Shown here one piece after another: positions 7,692 through 17,798 of a DNA stretch of 64,000 bases. Made by a program: the position numbers and the translations under genes. Each line of letters starts with the position of its first letter. The first letter of the stretch is position 1. A model generated the notes under the pieces. It did not search any database, was not told the origin of the DNA, and saw nothing but the letters and a program-made list of their open reading frames with translations. Location: positions 8,204 to 72,203 of the forward strand of contig JBCCNL010000015.1 of the NCBI GenBank assembly GCA_039025855.1, given 5' to 3'. This stretch comes from JBCCOW01 sp039025855 (GTDB taxonomy: Bacteria > Planctomycetota > Phycisphaerae > Phycisphaerales > Phycisphaeraceae).

Positions 7692-8357
7692 ATGCCCCTC
7701 GCCAGACTGACCCGTACCCTCACCGCCGCCCTCACGCTCACCCTCGCGGCCACCACCGCCCACGCCGGCACCACGCCCACCGACGACCTCGAGTTCTTCA
7801 CCACCAACTTCAACGCCCTGCCCCCCGGCTCCCAGGCCCCCGAGCTCGGCCCCGCCTCGTTCACAGACCCCGGCGAGATCCTGTTCTTCCGCAACCGACC
7901 CTTCTACGTCGCCGCTAGCAACCGCGCCTGGGGCTTCATCCTCGAGTCCGACGCAGACCGTTCCACCCCCGCCGTCATCGACTTCGCCACCCCCGCCTAC
8001 CACCTCATCCTTACCCTCCGCGGCAGCAACGGCCTCGCCGACCCCGCACAAATCAACAACTCCACCGGCCAAACCCTCCTCACCTCCGACATCACTGTCG
8101 AGGCCTACGACCCCGCCGGCAACCTGGTCGATTCCATCTCCAACATCTCCAACGACGCCTTCAGCGTCCTCGAATTCAGCGACCAGCCCATCGGCTCCGT
8201 CCGCCTCTTCAACACCGGCGACATCGGCTCCACCCTCAACGTCGGCGAGATCAGCTTCAAATCCGTCCCCACCCCCAGCACCGCACTGCTCGGCACCACC
8301 GCCCTTGCCCTCCTCGTCACCCGCCGTCGCCGATCCAACCCCCGCACCGCAGACTAA
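7692..8357 (+). CDS. Exported protein with PEP-CTERM-like C-terminus
   Basis: A 221-residue protein with a cleavable Sec signal (RLTRTLTAALTLTLAATTAHA). A beta-rich body follows, then a C-terminal sorting signal of PEP-CTERM shape: Pro-Thr-Pro-Ser, a hydrophobic helix (LLGTTALALLVT) and an arginine cluster. Such proteins are processed by exosortase/XrtA systems; the exact Pro-Glu-Pro is replaced here by PTPS. A good ribosome binding site (aggag) precedes the ATG at 7692. A terminator follows. It lies downstream of the sigma/anti-sigma pair and could be a target, which is unproven. Confidence 0.78.
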   Translation: MPLARLTRTLTAALTLTLAATTAHAGTTPTDDLEFFTTNFNALPPGSQAPELGPASFTDPGEILFFRNRPFYVAASNRAWGFILESDADRSTPAVIDFATPAYHLILTLRGSNGLADPAQINNSTGQTLLTSDITVEAYDPAGNLVDSISNISNDAFSVLEFSDQPIGSVRLFNTGDIGSTLNVGEISFKSVPTPSTALLGTTALALLVTRRRRSNPRTAD

Positions 8358-8397
8358 GACCAACTCCGCTCGTGCATGTGCCGGAGGGACACACCCC

Positions 8398-8428
8398 AGC
8401 CCGCGACCCACAAGTCGCGGGCTGTTTT
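8398..8428 (+). terminator. Rho-independent terminator
   Basis: A perfect 10-bp stem (agcccgcgac / gtcgcgggct) with a 6-nt loop, followed by gtttt. It lies about 40 bp after the PEP-CTERM-like gene and ends that transcript. The next gene runs convergently. Confidence 0.85.
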
Positions 8429-8466
8429 CATCCTTCCTAGCCATGCCGCACGACCCCGCCCGTTGC

Positions 8467-9591
8467 TCACCCCGCCGCGTCGAACAACCCCCCCGCCTTC
8501 ATCATCCCCTGGTCCTCGAAATAGGCCATCGCCTCCTCCGTGCTCTTGAACCACTTCGTCGCCGTCTCCGTGATGAAAGGCGACGGGTTCTTCTCCGGGT
8601 GCCACACCACATACACCTCCCGCCCGTGGTCAAACGCGTGCTGCAGCTCACGCTCCACCCCGCTGCTCAGCCCCGGCGTCCCGTCCGGCAGGTTCGGCAC
8701 CAGCGACACGATCATGTCGCTCTGCCGCACCATCTGGAAGTCCCGCGTGTAGATCTGCCCGTCCACATCCCCCGCAATATCCAAAACCTGCTTCACCGAG
8801 ACGTTCAGCGTCTCCTGCCCGCCGCTGAAGCTCCCCGGGTCGGTCTGGATGAAATCCTTGCCTTCCTTCGCCGCATCGAGCGCCGAGTCGAGCAGCAGCT
8901 TCTCGTCCACATCCCCCGGGTCGAACGCGATGAAGTGCTTTGCCAAGTCCGCCCGGAAGTCGTCGATGACCTTCAACACGTCCGGCATACTCACCACGTG
9001 CGTCATCGGGAACGACGGGTACACCGTCTTCATCTCAGGCCGACAGATCAGCCGGTAGCACGTCTCGGTCGTATCCGTGTGTCGGCCCCGCGACAACACA
9101 TAAAACCGGCTCTCGATCCCCAGCGCCTGGGCCATCAGCTCGGTCGCCATGATCTCTTCTTCCCGCCAAACCATCAGGTCTTTGAGCGTCGCGTCCGACG
9201 CGTGGTCGCGATGCAGACGGGCGTGCACGATCTCGATGTTGTCCAGCAGGCAGATCAGTGTGTCGGGCTTCAGCGCTTTCATCTGATCGAAATCAAACGC
9301 CGAGAACAGCCCGTGCCGCCAACGGAACGTGGCGTGGGTGTTCACCATGATGTTCGGCTGCCCCTCGGACTGCGTGATGATGTCCTTAAACGCCGCCCGC
9401 CGCAGCGCGTTCAACCGGCTCAGCGGCAGATCCAAAATCCGCCCCGACCGCACGTCCGGCGCCTCGCCGTACATCATGTCGCCCACGTTGTAGAGCTGGA
9501 TCGTCTCGCCCTTCTGCCCCGCGAAATCCACCACACCTTGAAGGTAGTCCTTCTTGTCCATCCCCACCTGCCCGGTCACGATCGCCCGCAT
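8467..9591 (-). CDS. Adenylate-kinase-like P-loop protein with deoxyribosyltransferase-like C-terminus
   Basis: A 374-residue protein. Its N-terminus (RAIVTGQVGMDKKDYLQGVV) looks like the P-loop of archaeal-type adenylate kinases and related dNMP kinases, but the loop reads GQVGMDKK rather than GxxxxGK[ST]. The last 110 residues (FQMVRQSDMIVSLVPNLP, GLSSGVERELQHAFDHGREV) resemble nucleoside 2-deoxyribosyltransferase or YtoQ-like Rossmann domains, in which a short-chain Glu and an 'E.E..A...G' helix bind nucleoside. The combination suggests a nucleotide salvage or sensing enzyme; the true substrate is unknown. It stands alone, convergent with the preceding gene. Confidence 0.6.
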   Translation of the reverse strand: MRAIVTGQVGMDKKDYLQGVVDFAGQKGETIQLYNVGDMMYGEAPDVRSGRILDLPLSRLNALRRAAFKDIITQSEGQPNIMVNTHATFRWRHGLFSAFDFDQMKALKPDTLICLLDNIEIVHARLHRDHASDATLKDLMVWREEEIMATELMAQALGIESRFYVLSRGRHTDTTETCYRLICRPEMKTVYPSFPMTHVVSMPDVLKVIDDFRADLAKHFIAFDPGDVDEKLLLDSALDAAKEGKDFIQTDPGSFSGGQETLNVSVKQVLDIAGDVDGQIYTRDFQMVRQSDMIVSLVPNLPDGTPGLSSGVERELQHAFDHGREVYVVWHPEKNPSPFITETATKWFKSTEEAMAYFEDQGMMKAGGLFDAAG

Positions 9592-9834
9592 GGCTGCTCC
9601 TGTCGTCGTCTCTGCATTCCTTGCCGCGAGTCACATCAACCCTGCAGCGTCTCGCCCAATGATAGCTGGCTCGCCGTAAGCCACCCGTCACCGCCGCCTT
9701 CACAGCGACCGACCCGCCCCCATCCAACCTGCCCCGCTCCGTATATTGGCTAAGCTACACCGTCCGCGGGACCGCTCGGCCCGCCTATTCTCTGGCTACC
9801 TCATCCATACATCACACCGGCCCGGAGCCCCACG

Positions 9835-10872
<1,038 letters not shown>

Positions 10873-10906
10873 CCCCGTCTCTTCACAACCCAGCCCCGGA
10901 GGCCCC

Positions 10907-12157
10907 GTGAGCACCAGGCGTCACCCCAAGACCCACCCCCGCTCAACGCCGGCATCCCTGCTGCTATCCGTCTGCGCAATGCTCCTCCTCACGCCAAACG
11001 CAGCCGCCGAACAACCCGACGCCGACCCGGAACCCGACCCCCACGCCATCACCCCCCACCGCACGGGCACCTTCACCCTCACGCAGCGCGGCGTCCCCGT
11101 CGACCTCTACCTCGAAACCCGCGCCAGCTACCGCCGCCCCGACACCGCACAGCTCCGCACCCGCTACCGCCGCGAAGGCATCAACTGGATCACCGCCGAG
11201 GGCCGGCCCGCCGAATGGCACGTCCACGTCCCCGACGCCTACACCCCCGACACCCCGCACGGCATCCTCGTCTATATCAACTCCGGCAACCACGGCCGAA
11301 TCCCCCGCGAGTACACCCCACTGCTCACCCAATTCCGACTCATCGCCATCGGTGCCAACCACTCCGGCAACAAGACCTCCACCGTCATGCGCCACAGCTG
11401 GGCCGTCCAGGCCGCCCGCCTCATCAGCGATCACTACAACACCCACCCCAACCGCGTCTACGTCTTCGGCAACTCCGGCGGCGGACGCGTCACCTCCCAG
11501 GTCATGATCATGGACTGCGACGAGTTCAACGGCGCCATCCCCATGATCGGCACCAACGCCTACCTCAACGTCCCCGTCCCCGACGACCCCGGCAAGCATT
11601 GGACCGGCTTCTGGACCGACCGCCCCGACCGAAAACGCGTCGCCCACGCCCGCCAGAACACCCGCATCGCCTTCCTCAACGGAAGCAACGACTTCAACCA
11701 GCCCCAGACCAAAGCCATCTGCGAGGCCTACCGCAAGGACCGCTTCCGCCACGCCGTCTACCTCGAACAGCCCGGCCTCGGACACCGCCCCGCCTCCGCC
11801 GAGTACTTCGCCAAGGCCCTCACCCACCTCGACCGCCCCGTCCTCGAACAAGCCAACGAACTCCACCAACAGGCCTCCCGCAGCGACCAACGCAAACGCC
11901 CCGGCGACGCCCTGATCGCCTACCGACAGGCCGTCGCGGAGGGCTTCGCCGCCGACTGGATCGACGACGCCACCGCCCGCCTCCAGGAACTCGAAGCCCG
12001 GTACACCGCCGACCTCAACGCCGTCGAGTCCCTGATCCAACCCGGCGCGAAACGCCTCGAAGTCAACCGCGAACTCATCCGCTTCTTCCGCGCCTGGGGC
12101 GACGCCGCCAAACCCGACGTCGATCGCCTCCGCCCCCTCATCCGCGACCTCGACTGA
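10907..12157 (+). CDS. Secreted alpha/beta-hydrolase (esterase)
   Basis: The start is a GTG at 10907 with GGAGG 4 bp upstream, giving 416 residues. A signal peptide (SLLLSVCAMLLLTPNAAA) precedes a catalytic domain with nucleophile elbow VFGNSGGGRVTSQ (G-N-S-G-G). Later come an acid region (FLNGSNDFNQPQ) and a candidate catalytic His in GLGHRPASAEYF. The remaining 120 residues are a helical tail. The family is close to PHB-depolymerase/feruloyl-esterase-like hydrolases; the substrate is unknown. It is exported, consistent with planctomycete polymer degradation. Confidence 0.8.
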   Translation: MSTRRHPKTHPRSTPASLLLSVCAMLLLTPNAAAEQPDADPEPDPHAITPHRTGTFTLTQRGVPVDLYLETRASYRRPDTAQLRTRYRREGINWITAEGRPAEWHVHVPDAYTPDTPHGILVYINSGNHGRIPREYTPLLTQFRLIAIGANHSGNKTSTVMRHSWAVQAARLISDHYNTHPNRVYVFGNSGGGRVTSQVMIMDCDEFNGAIPMIGTNAYLNVPVPDDPGKHWTGFWTDRPDRKRVAHARQNTRIAFLNGSNDFNQPQTKAICEAYRKDRFRHAVYLEQPGLGHRPASAEYFAKALTHLDRPVLEQANELHQQASRSDQRKRPGDALIAYRQAVAEGFAADWIDDATARLQELEARYTADLNAVESLIQPGAKRLEVNRELIRFFRAWGDAAKPDVDRLRPLIRDLD

Positions 12158-12269
12158 ATCCAAACCCCAAGTCTGCTCGAACTCACCCCGGCGGGAATAC
12201 CCCAGCGTTGTGAGGCATTCATTCATTCCAGAGTGACAGCATTCACACAACCTCGCCGAGGCCCACGCG

Positions 12270-12503
12270 ATGATCATCCCCTCCCGCACACAACTCACGA
12301 CCTGCCTCGCCCTTGTCGTCTTTGTCTTCGTCACCGTCGGCTGCCAAACCACCCCACCCGAGCCCGCCACACAACCCGCGGCCCAAACCCAGCCCGACGA
12401 AGAGACCGGCTGGCGTCCTCTGCCCAAACCCGAGCCCCGCAAGACCATCCTCCAAAACCAGCGCGAGAAAGTCAGCCGAATCATCCGCCGCGGCCGCTAC
12501 TGA
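12270..12503 (+). CDS. Small lipoprotein
   Basis: 77 residues with signal peptide LTTCLALVVFVFVTVGC ending in a lipobox (VTVGC). A short Pro/Gln-rich linker (PATQPAAQTQPDEETGW) follows, then a basic C-terminus. It overlaps the end of the convergent GTPase gene by 7 bp. No family is recognised; the lipobox and Thr/Pro/Gln linker match other exported proteins here. Confidence 0.65.
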   Translation: MIIPSRTQLTTCLALVVFVFVTVGCQTTPPEPATQPAAQTQPDEETGWRPLPKPEPRKTILQNQREKVSRIIRRGRY

Positions 12504-13594
12504 TCCGCGCCTAATCCCACGTAACCCGGCAACAGCCCCACCTCCCCCGCCACCACCCGCCGGAGCGTCGGTGTAAACGCCCACAACTCCCCACCCACCG
12601 CGCTTAAACCAAGCCGCTCCACAACCAACGCCTCCAGCCGTTCGATCCCCACACCCGTCTCCGCGCTCACCGCCAGCGGCCGCTCCGCCGACAACCCAGT
12701 CCTATCCTCCGACGCGTCCCCCGCATCATCCCGTTTGCTGTGCACCCACACATCAATCTCGCGCCCCCCTGTCATCCCCATCCATCCCGCCTCGTCACCA
12801 AACCCCGTCTCGCTCATCCCCACCACCACCGCTGCCGACTCCAGCAGACCCGCCACCGCCCCCACCGCCCGCTCCTCCACGACATCCCCCGACCCCGCCC
12901 GCAACCCCGGCGTATCCAACCAACGCACCGCGACACCAGCCCTCAACTCCACCACCCCACCCACCCAGTCCCGAGTCGTCCCCGGCCGACCCGACACCAC
13001 ACTCACCCTCCGCCCCAGCAGCCGGTTCGTCAGCGTGCTCTTCCCCGCGTTCGGCGGCCCCACCACCACGACCGTCGCCGGCTCAATCAATCGATCCAAC
13101 ACCCGCGACCGCTCCTCAACAACACCCCAGTCAACCCCATCAACCGACCGCCCCATCCACAACCCAACCTGCTCCGCCAACAACCCCACCGCTGCCGGGC
13201 TCGCCGCCCGCGCCACAGCCGCCAACACCTCCGCTTCCAGACCGCTCCGCGCCTCCGGATAATCCCGCCGCGCGATCGCCAACGCCGACTCACCCTCGGG
13301 CACCGGCCCCACGCCAAGCTCTTTCAAGGCCCCAACCAACGCCCGCAGCACCCCCGCCCCACCGTGCGGCATCAGCTGAATCACCACCCCCTCCGGAGCT
13401 TCCACGACGCCGACCAGCCCATCGTCAATCTCCCCAAACCGCCGCAGCCCCACCCCGCCCGCCGCCGGCAACGCCCGCCCCGTCAACCGCTCCACCGCCC
13501 CGCCCCCCGCTGCCCCGCCAACCTGCACGATCGACACGCCCCCCGCCCGACCCCCCACCGGCGTCATCACCCGAAGCCAAGCCGCCCCGCTCAC
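12497..13594 (-). CDS. MnmE/TrmE-like GTPase lacking the catalytic C-terminus
   Basis: A 365-residue protein with the MnmE domain order: N-terminal THF-fold region, helical domain, then an Era-like G domain with G1 GPPNAGKST, switch region SGRPGTTRDWV and G3 DTPG. Two key elements are missing. G4, normally NKxD, reads HSKRD. The C-terminal C-[IL]-G-K, which provides the catalytic Cys of tRNA wobble-uridine modification, is absent: the protein ends GYVGLGADQ. At about 90 residues shorter than E. coli MnmE, it is probably a divergent paralogue or a planctomycete-specific form. Its start overlaps the preceding membrane gene (ATGA), in an operon with coaX. Confidence 0.75.
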   Translation of the reverse strand: MSGAAWLRVMTPVGGRAGGVSIVQVGGAAGGGAVERLTGRALPAAGGVGLRRFGEIDDGLVGVVEAPEGVVIQLMPHGGAGVLRALVGALKELGVGPVPEGESALAIARRDYPEARSGLEAEVLAAVARAASPAAVGLLAEQVGLWMGRSVDGVDWGVVEERSRVLDRLIEPATVVVVGPPNAGKSTLTNRLLGRRVSVVSGRPGTTRDWVGGVVELRAGVAVRWLDTPGLRAGSGDVVEERAVGAVAGLLESAAVVVGMSETGFGDEAGWMGMTGGREIDVWVHSKRDDAGDASEDRTGLSAERPLAVSAETGVGIERLEALVVERLGLSAVGGELWAFTPTLRRVVAGEVGLLPGYVGLGADQ

Positions 13595-14088
13595 CCCTCA
13601 CCCCCCGCCTCCGACGCCTGCTCCACCATCGGCCCCAGCCCGGGCCGATTGATCCCCTCCAGCGTCATCGCCAACACCCCCGGGATCGCAAACCGCGGAT
13701 CCCCCGAACACAACACCGCCAACGCCGACCCCGTCGCCGCCAGGTCCAACACCCCGAACACCCAGAAGTTCCCCGTCAGATACCCGGTCGGCTTCACCAC
13801 CGCTCCCTCCCAATACCGCTTGTAGCTCTGCATCCGGAAGTAACCCGCCACCAAAAACCCAGGCATCACCAACACCCCCGATGCCGCCAACAACCCCATC
13901 GCCACACCCGGCCAGTCCAGCACCGGCCCCTGTCCCGTCAGCACCAGCGCCAGCCCCAGCAGCAGCCCGTGCCAGATCAAAAGACCCACCCATAGACGTG
14001 TCAACATGCGGTGCGCCCGCTCCGGCGTCAGGTCCTCACCCAGACCCGGCGGTGGCCCACCGGCGTCCTCGGTCGGCCCCCCGCTCAC
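13591..14088 (-). CDS. Small integral membrane protein in the coaX operon
   Basis: 165 residues, starting at a GTG that overlaps the coaX stop by 4 bp (GTGA) and ending in a 4-bp overlap with the GTPase gene. There are three to four membrane segments: LWVGLLIWHGLLLGLALVL, MGLLAASGVLVMPGFLVAGY and a region around FWVFGVLDLAATGSALAVL. No family is recognised. The tight overlaps show that it is part of a coaX-membrane protein-GTPase operon. Confidence 0.75.
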   Translation of the reverse strand: MSGGPTEDAGGPPPGLGEDLTPERAHRMLTRLWVGLLIWHGLLLGLALVLTGQGPVLDWPGVAMGLLAASGVLVMPGFLVAGYFRMQSYKRYWEGAVVKPTGYLTGNFWVFGVLDLAATGSALAVLCSGDPRFAIPGVLAMTLEGINRPGLGPMVEQASEAGGEG

Positions 14089-14852
14089 TCTTCGAGCGCC
14101 TTCCGCAGCGTCACCGCGATCCCCATCAGCGTCAGGTCCGGCACCACCCGATCCACAAGATCGTCCTCCCGGAACAGCAGGTTCGCATCCCCCCCCGTCG
14201 CGATCACCATCGGGTACTGCCCGTGCACCTCCGCAAACCGCTCGACCAGCTCGTGCACCATCCCCCGCAGCCCGAAGTACACCCCGCTCCGCATCGCTTC
14301 GGTCGTGTTGTGCCCGATCACCTCGGCCGGCCGCTCGAACGTCACCTCCGGCAGCTGGGCCGTCCGCTGGTTCAACGCGTCGAGCTGAAGCTGCGCCCCC
14401 GGCGCGATCGCCCCGCCGTGGAACGTGCCCGCCCCATCCACGAAGTCGACCGTGATCGCTGTGCCCGCATCCACCACCACGCACGCCTGTTTCAAAACGT
14501 CAAACGCCGCCGCTGCGTTGAGCAACCGGTCCTCACCCACCATCGCCTCGGGGTCGAGCTGCCGACCGATCGGGATGTTCACATCCTCCTCGACCCGCCG
14601 GACCTCGCGCTTGAGGTGACCGCTCAGCGTCTTGGCCACCGGGCTCGCCGCCTGGTGGTTCACCGACGACATCAGCACCACCGCATCATCACGGTGCGCC
14701 AGCGGCGCGAACGCGTGGTCGATCGCCTCGGCGATCTGTCCTTGCCGATCGTTGCGGAACGTTGCCGTCTCGGTGAGCTTGTCCTCGACAAACGCGCCGA
14801 CCCGTGTGCGGGTGTTCCCCACGCTCACCGCCAGGAGGTTGATCTGCTGCAT
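14085..14852 (-). CDS. coaX: Type III pantothenate kinase
   Basis: CoaX phosphorylates pantothenate in the first step of coenzyme A synthesis and is not inhibited by CoA. The 255-residue protein starts MQQINLLAVSVGNTRTRVG (14852), the ASKHA-fold phosphate-binding loop. It contains VVDAGTAITVDFVDGAG (phosphate 2 and acidic catalytic region), FHGGAIAPGAQLQLDAL and VIATGGDANLL. A more upstream ATG (14915) would add 21 unconserved residues. It is first in an overlapping three-gene operon. Confidence 0.93.
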   Translation of the reverse strand: MQQINLLAVSVGNTRTRVGAFVEDKLTETATFRNDRQGQIAEAIDHAFAPLAHRDDAVVLMSSVNHQAASPVAKTLSGHLKREVRRVEEDVNIPIGRQLDPEAMVGEDRLLNAAAAFDVLKQACVVVDAGTAITVDFVDGAGTFHGGAIAPGAQLQLDALNQRTAQLPEVTFERPAEVIGHNTTEAMRSGVYFGLRGMVHELVERFAEVHGQYPMVIATGGDANLLFREDDLVDRVVPDLTLMGIAVTLRKALEE

Positions 14853-14944
14853 GCTCGCTCTGCCCGGGGACGGGCCACACGGCCGCCTCTCGCTTCCTTG
14901 CTCGGAATCTACCACACCCCGCTTCCGCCCGACGGCAGACCGAC

Positions 14945-15535
14945 TTACTCAGCCGGCTGCGTGGCAGGATCACCGGCCGGCTGCGTCGCTGCCTGCTCCG
15001 CCTGCAGCAACGCGCCGATCTGCGCCCGCTGACGGAACGCCACCTGCGCTACATACCGCGCCATCCCGTAGACCACCTCAGCCGACGCGTCGGCCGGCAC
15101 CGCCACCTTGAACAACACCAGGAAACGCTCGTCTGGCAGCCGTTCCACACCCCACGACCCCACCGGCAGCGACCCGTTGGTCAACATCATCTGATTGATC
15201 ACCGACTGCTTGATCCCGCCGGTCCCCCGCGCCAGCACCACAAAGATGTTCCGCAACTCCTGCCCCGCCACCGTCAGCCGACGCGAACGGACCACCACCG
15301 GCATCCCCTGCGCGTCCTCCGGGTTCTGACGAAACCGCACCAGGAAGTCGCCGCTCGGCAGTTCCTCGAACGTCGCCCCCGACTCCGTCAACGCCGCCCG
15401 CAACGACTCGTCGGTCCCCGCAACACCCACACCACCCGCCGGCTGCGTCGCCTGACCCAACGCCGAGCCCACGTACAACCAACCCACCACCAGACTCATC
15501 ACCACGCCCCATCGCTTCCAATCACCAAGCATCAA
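14945..15535 (-). CDS. Secreted protein of unknown function
   Basis: 196 residues. The signal sequence is VVMSLVVGWLYVGSALG, followed by a QATQPAGG linker typical of exported proteins in this genome. A single mixed alpha/beta domain of about 130 residues follows (FEELPSGDFLVRFRQN, FVVLARGTGGIKQSVINQMM, GVERLPDERFLVLFKVAVP). This looks like two related halves. The C-terminus again carries ATQPAGDPATQPAE. The fold could be YbjN/Tir-chaperone-like, but I cannot support that from sequence alone. Confidence 0.7.
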   Translation of the reverse strand: MMLGDWKRWGVVMSLVVGWLYVGSALGQATQPAGGVGVAGTDESLRAALTESGATFEELPSGDFLVRFRQNPEDAQGMPVVVRSRRLTVAGQELRNIFVVLARGTGGIKQSVINQMMLTNGSLPVGSWGVERLPDERFLVLFKVAVPADASAEVVYGMARYVAQVAFRQRAQIGALLQAEQAATQPAGDPATQPAE

Positions 15536-15612
15536 GTCGCTCCTTGTACGTCAGCCTTGAAACACTCCGCCCACACCCGCAACCTACCACGATCCAACGC
15601 CGCCCACCGCCG

Positions 15613-17706
15613 TCACACCCGCGACTGCAGCTCATCCACGATCCCCCGGTCCTCCAGCGTCGTCGTGTCCTGCGTGATCGCTTTGCCCGCCGCGATGTCC
15701 CGCAGCAGCCGACGCATGATCTTCCCCGAACGCGTCTTCGGCAGCCCCGGCGTAAACACAATCAGATCCGGCTTCGTGATCGGGCCCAACTCCGCCGCAA
15801 CGTGCTCACGCACCTCGGCCTTGAGCGCCTTGCCTTCTTCCGAATGCGGGGCCGGCAGCTCACCCTGCGGGATCGCAAACGCCGCGATCCCCGTCCCCTT
15901 CACGTCGTGCGGGAACCCCACCACCGCCGACTCCGCCACCGCCTCGTGGCTGTTGATCGCCGCCTCGACCTCCATCGTCCCGATGTTGTGGCCGGCCACC
16001 ACGATCACATCATCGATCCGACCCATGATCCAGAAGTTCCCGTGCTCATCCACCCGCGCCCCGTCCCCGGCCGTGTACATCCCGGGAACCTTGGACCAAT
16101 ACACATCCAGGAACCGCTCGCGGTCCCCGTAAATCCCCCGCAACATCGACGGCCAGGGCTTCCGCACCACCAGAATCCCGCCCTCGTTGACACCCACCTC
16201 CTCGCCGTCCGAATTCACCACCGCCGCATCGATCCCCAGGAAAGGCGTCGTGCACGACCCCGGCGTGGTCACCGTCAGCCCCGGCTTCGGCGTCAGCATG
16301 TGCCCCCCGGTCTCCGTCTGCCACCACGTATCCACAATCGGGCACCGCTCCCCGCCGATCGTCTGGTGATACCAAACCCAAGCCTCCGGGTTGATCGGCT
16401 CGCCAACCGTTCCGAGGAGCCTCAATGAGGACAGGTCATGCTTCCGGGGGTGTTCATCGCCCGCCTTCATGAACGCCCGGATCGCTGTCGGGGCCGTGTA
16501 GAACTGCGTGACCTTGTGCCGCTCGACGATGTCCCAGAACCGGTCCCACTCCGGGAAGTTCGGCGCGCCCTCGTACATCAGTGTGGGTACCCGGTTGGGC
16601 AGGATGCCGTACACGATGTAAGAGTGACCCGTGATCCAGCCGATGTCCGCGGTGCACCAGTACACATCGCTCGTCCCGATCGCCGGGTTCAACGGCCCGG
16701 TCGCCCACGGCTTGCTCCCGCGGTCGTCCGACGCCCCCCTCGGCTTCCGCTTCGGGCCCTCGCCATACCCCCGCAGATCAAAACTGATCCGGCTGGTCAG
16801 ATAGGTGTGCGTCAGGTACCCGCCCGTCGTGTGCATGATCCCCTTGGGCTTGCCCGTGCTCCCCGAGGTGTACAGGATGAACAGCAGGTCCTCACTGTCC
16901 ATTGGCTCGCAAGGGCACTGCTCCGAAACGCCCTCGACCACATCGCTCCACCACACATCCCGCCCATCCTTCATCGCGACGTCCTGACCCGTGTGCTTCA
17001 AGACCACGCAGGTCTCGACCAGGTCGGTCATCCCCATCGCCTCGTCGCAGTTGCCCTTGAGGTCAACCGTCTTGCCACGACGCCACCCGCCGTCGGCCGT
17101 GATCAACAGCTTCGACTTGCCGTCCTCCACCCGGTCTCGGATCGCCGACGCCGAGAACCCGCCGAAGATGATCGAGTGCGGCGCACCGATCCGCGCACAG
17201 GCCAGCATCGCGATCGCCAGCTCCGGCACCATCGGCATGTAGATCGTCACCACATCCCCCTTGCCCACGCCCAGCTTCTTGAGCGCATTGGCGAACCGCG
17301 ACGTCTCCCGCTGCAAGTCCGCATATGTCAACCGCCGAATCTCCGGCCCACCCCCCCCCTCCGGCCCGACCTTCTCCGACTCCCAGATGATCGCCACCCG
17401 GTCCCCAAACCCCGCGTCCACCTGCCGGTCCACCGCGTTGTCACACGCGTTGAGCTTCCCACCCACAAACCACTTCGCGTCCGGCGCGTCCCACTCCAGC
17501 ACCTTGTCCCAAGGCTCCATCCACCGCAGCTGACCCGCCACATCCCCCCAGAACGCCTCGGGCTGGTCGATCGATCGCCGGTACATCCGGTCGTAGACCT
17601 CACGGTTTGAGATCAACGCCTGCTCGGCAAACGCCGTCGGCGGCGGGAACCGTCGCGACTCGTGCAGGACCGACTCGATCGACGTGGGGGCAGCGGCTTC
17701 GGCCAT
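15613..17706 (-). CDS. acs: Acetyl-CoA synthetase (AMP-forming)
   Basis: Acs activates acetate to acetyl-CoA through acetyl-AMP. The 697-residue protein carries the adenylate-forming motifs: LYTSGSTGKPKGIMHTTGGY (P-loop, A3), DTWWQTETGGHM (A5), GRIDDVIVVAGHNIGTMEVE (A8) and the C-terminal TRSGKIMRRLL with the catalytic Lys that is the usual acetylation site. The N-terminal Acs domain is intact. It is divergently transcribed from a NYN-domain RNase across about 90 bp. Slightly longer than the usual 650 residues. Confidence 0.96.
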   Translation of the reverse strand: MAEAAAPTSIESVLHESRRFPPPTAFAEQALISNREVYDRMYRRSIDQPEAFWGDVAGQLRWMEPWDKVLEWDAPDAKWFVGGKLNACDNAVDRQVDAGFGDRVAIIWESEKVGPEGGGGPEIRRLTYADLQRETSRFANALKKLGVGKGDVVTIYMPMVPELAIAMLACARIGAPHSIIFGGFSASAIRDRVEDGKSKLLITADGGWRRGKTVDLKGNCDEAMGMTDLVETCVVLKHTGQDVAMKDGRDVWWSDVVEGVSEQCPCEPMDSEDLLFILYTSGSTGKPKGIMHTTGGYLTHTYLTSRISFDLRGYGEGPKRKPRGASDDRGSKPWATGPLNPAIGTSDVYWCTADIGWITGHSYIVYGILPNRVPTLMYEGAPNFPEWDRFWDIVERHKVTQFYTAPTAIRAFMKAGDEHPRKHDLSSLRLLGTVGEPINPEAWVWYHQTIGGERCPIVDTWWQTETGGHMLTPKPGLTVTTPGSCTTPFLGIDAAVVNSDGEEVGVNEGGILVVRKPWPSMLRGIYGDRERFLDVYWSKVPGMYTAGDGARVDEHGNFWIMGRIDDVIVVAGHNIGTMEVEAAINSHEAVAESAVVGFPHDVKGTGIAAFAIPQGELPAPHSEEGKALKAEVREHVAAELGPITKPDLIVFTPGLPKTRSGKIMRRLLRDIAAGKAITQDTTTLEDRGIVDELQSRV

Positions 17707-17798
17707 GCGACATACTCCAAGAACAAGAAAACACCGTGCGGAAAGGCTCCGCCAGACTACCCCCCAGCCCGCAACCGCTCAACACCTACCATCCCCGC

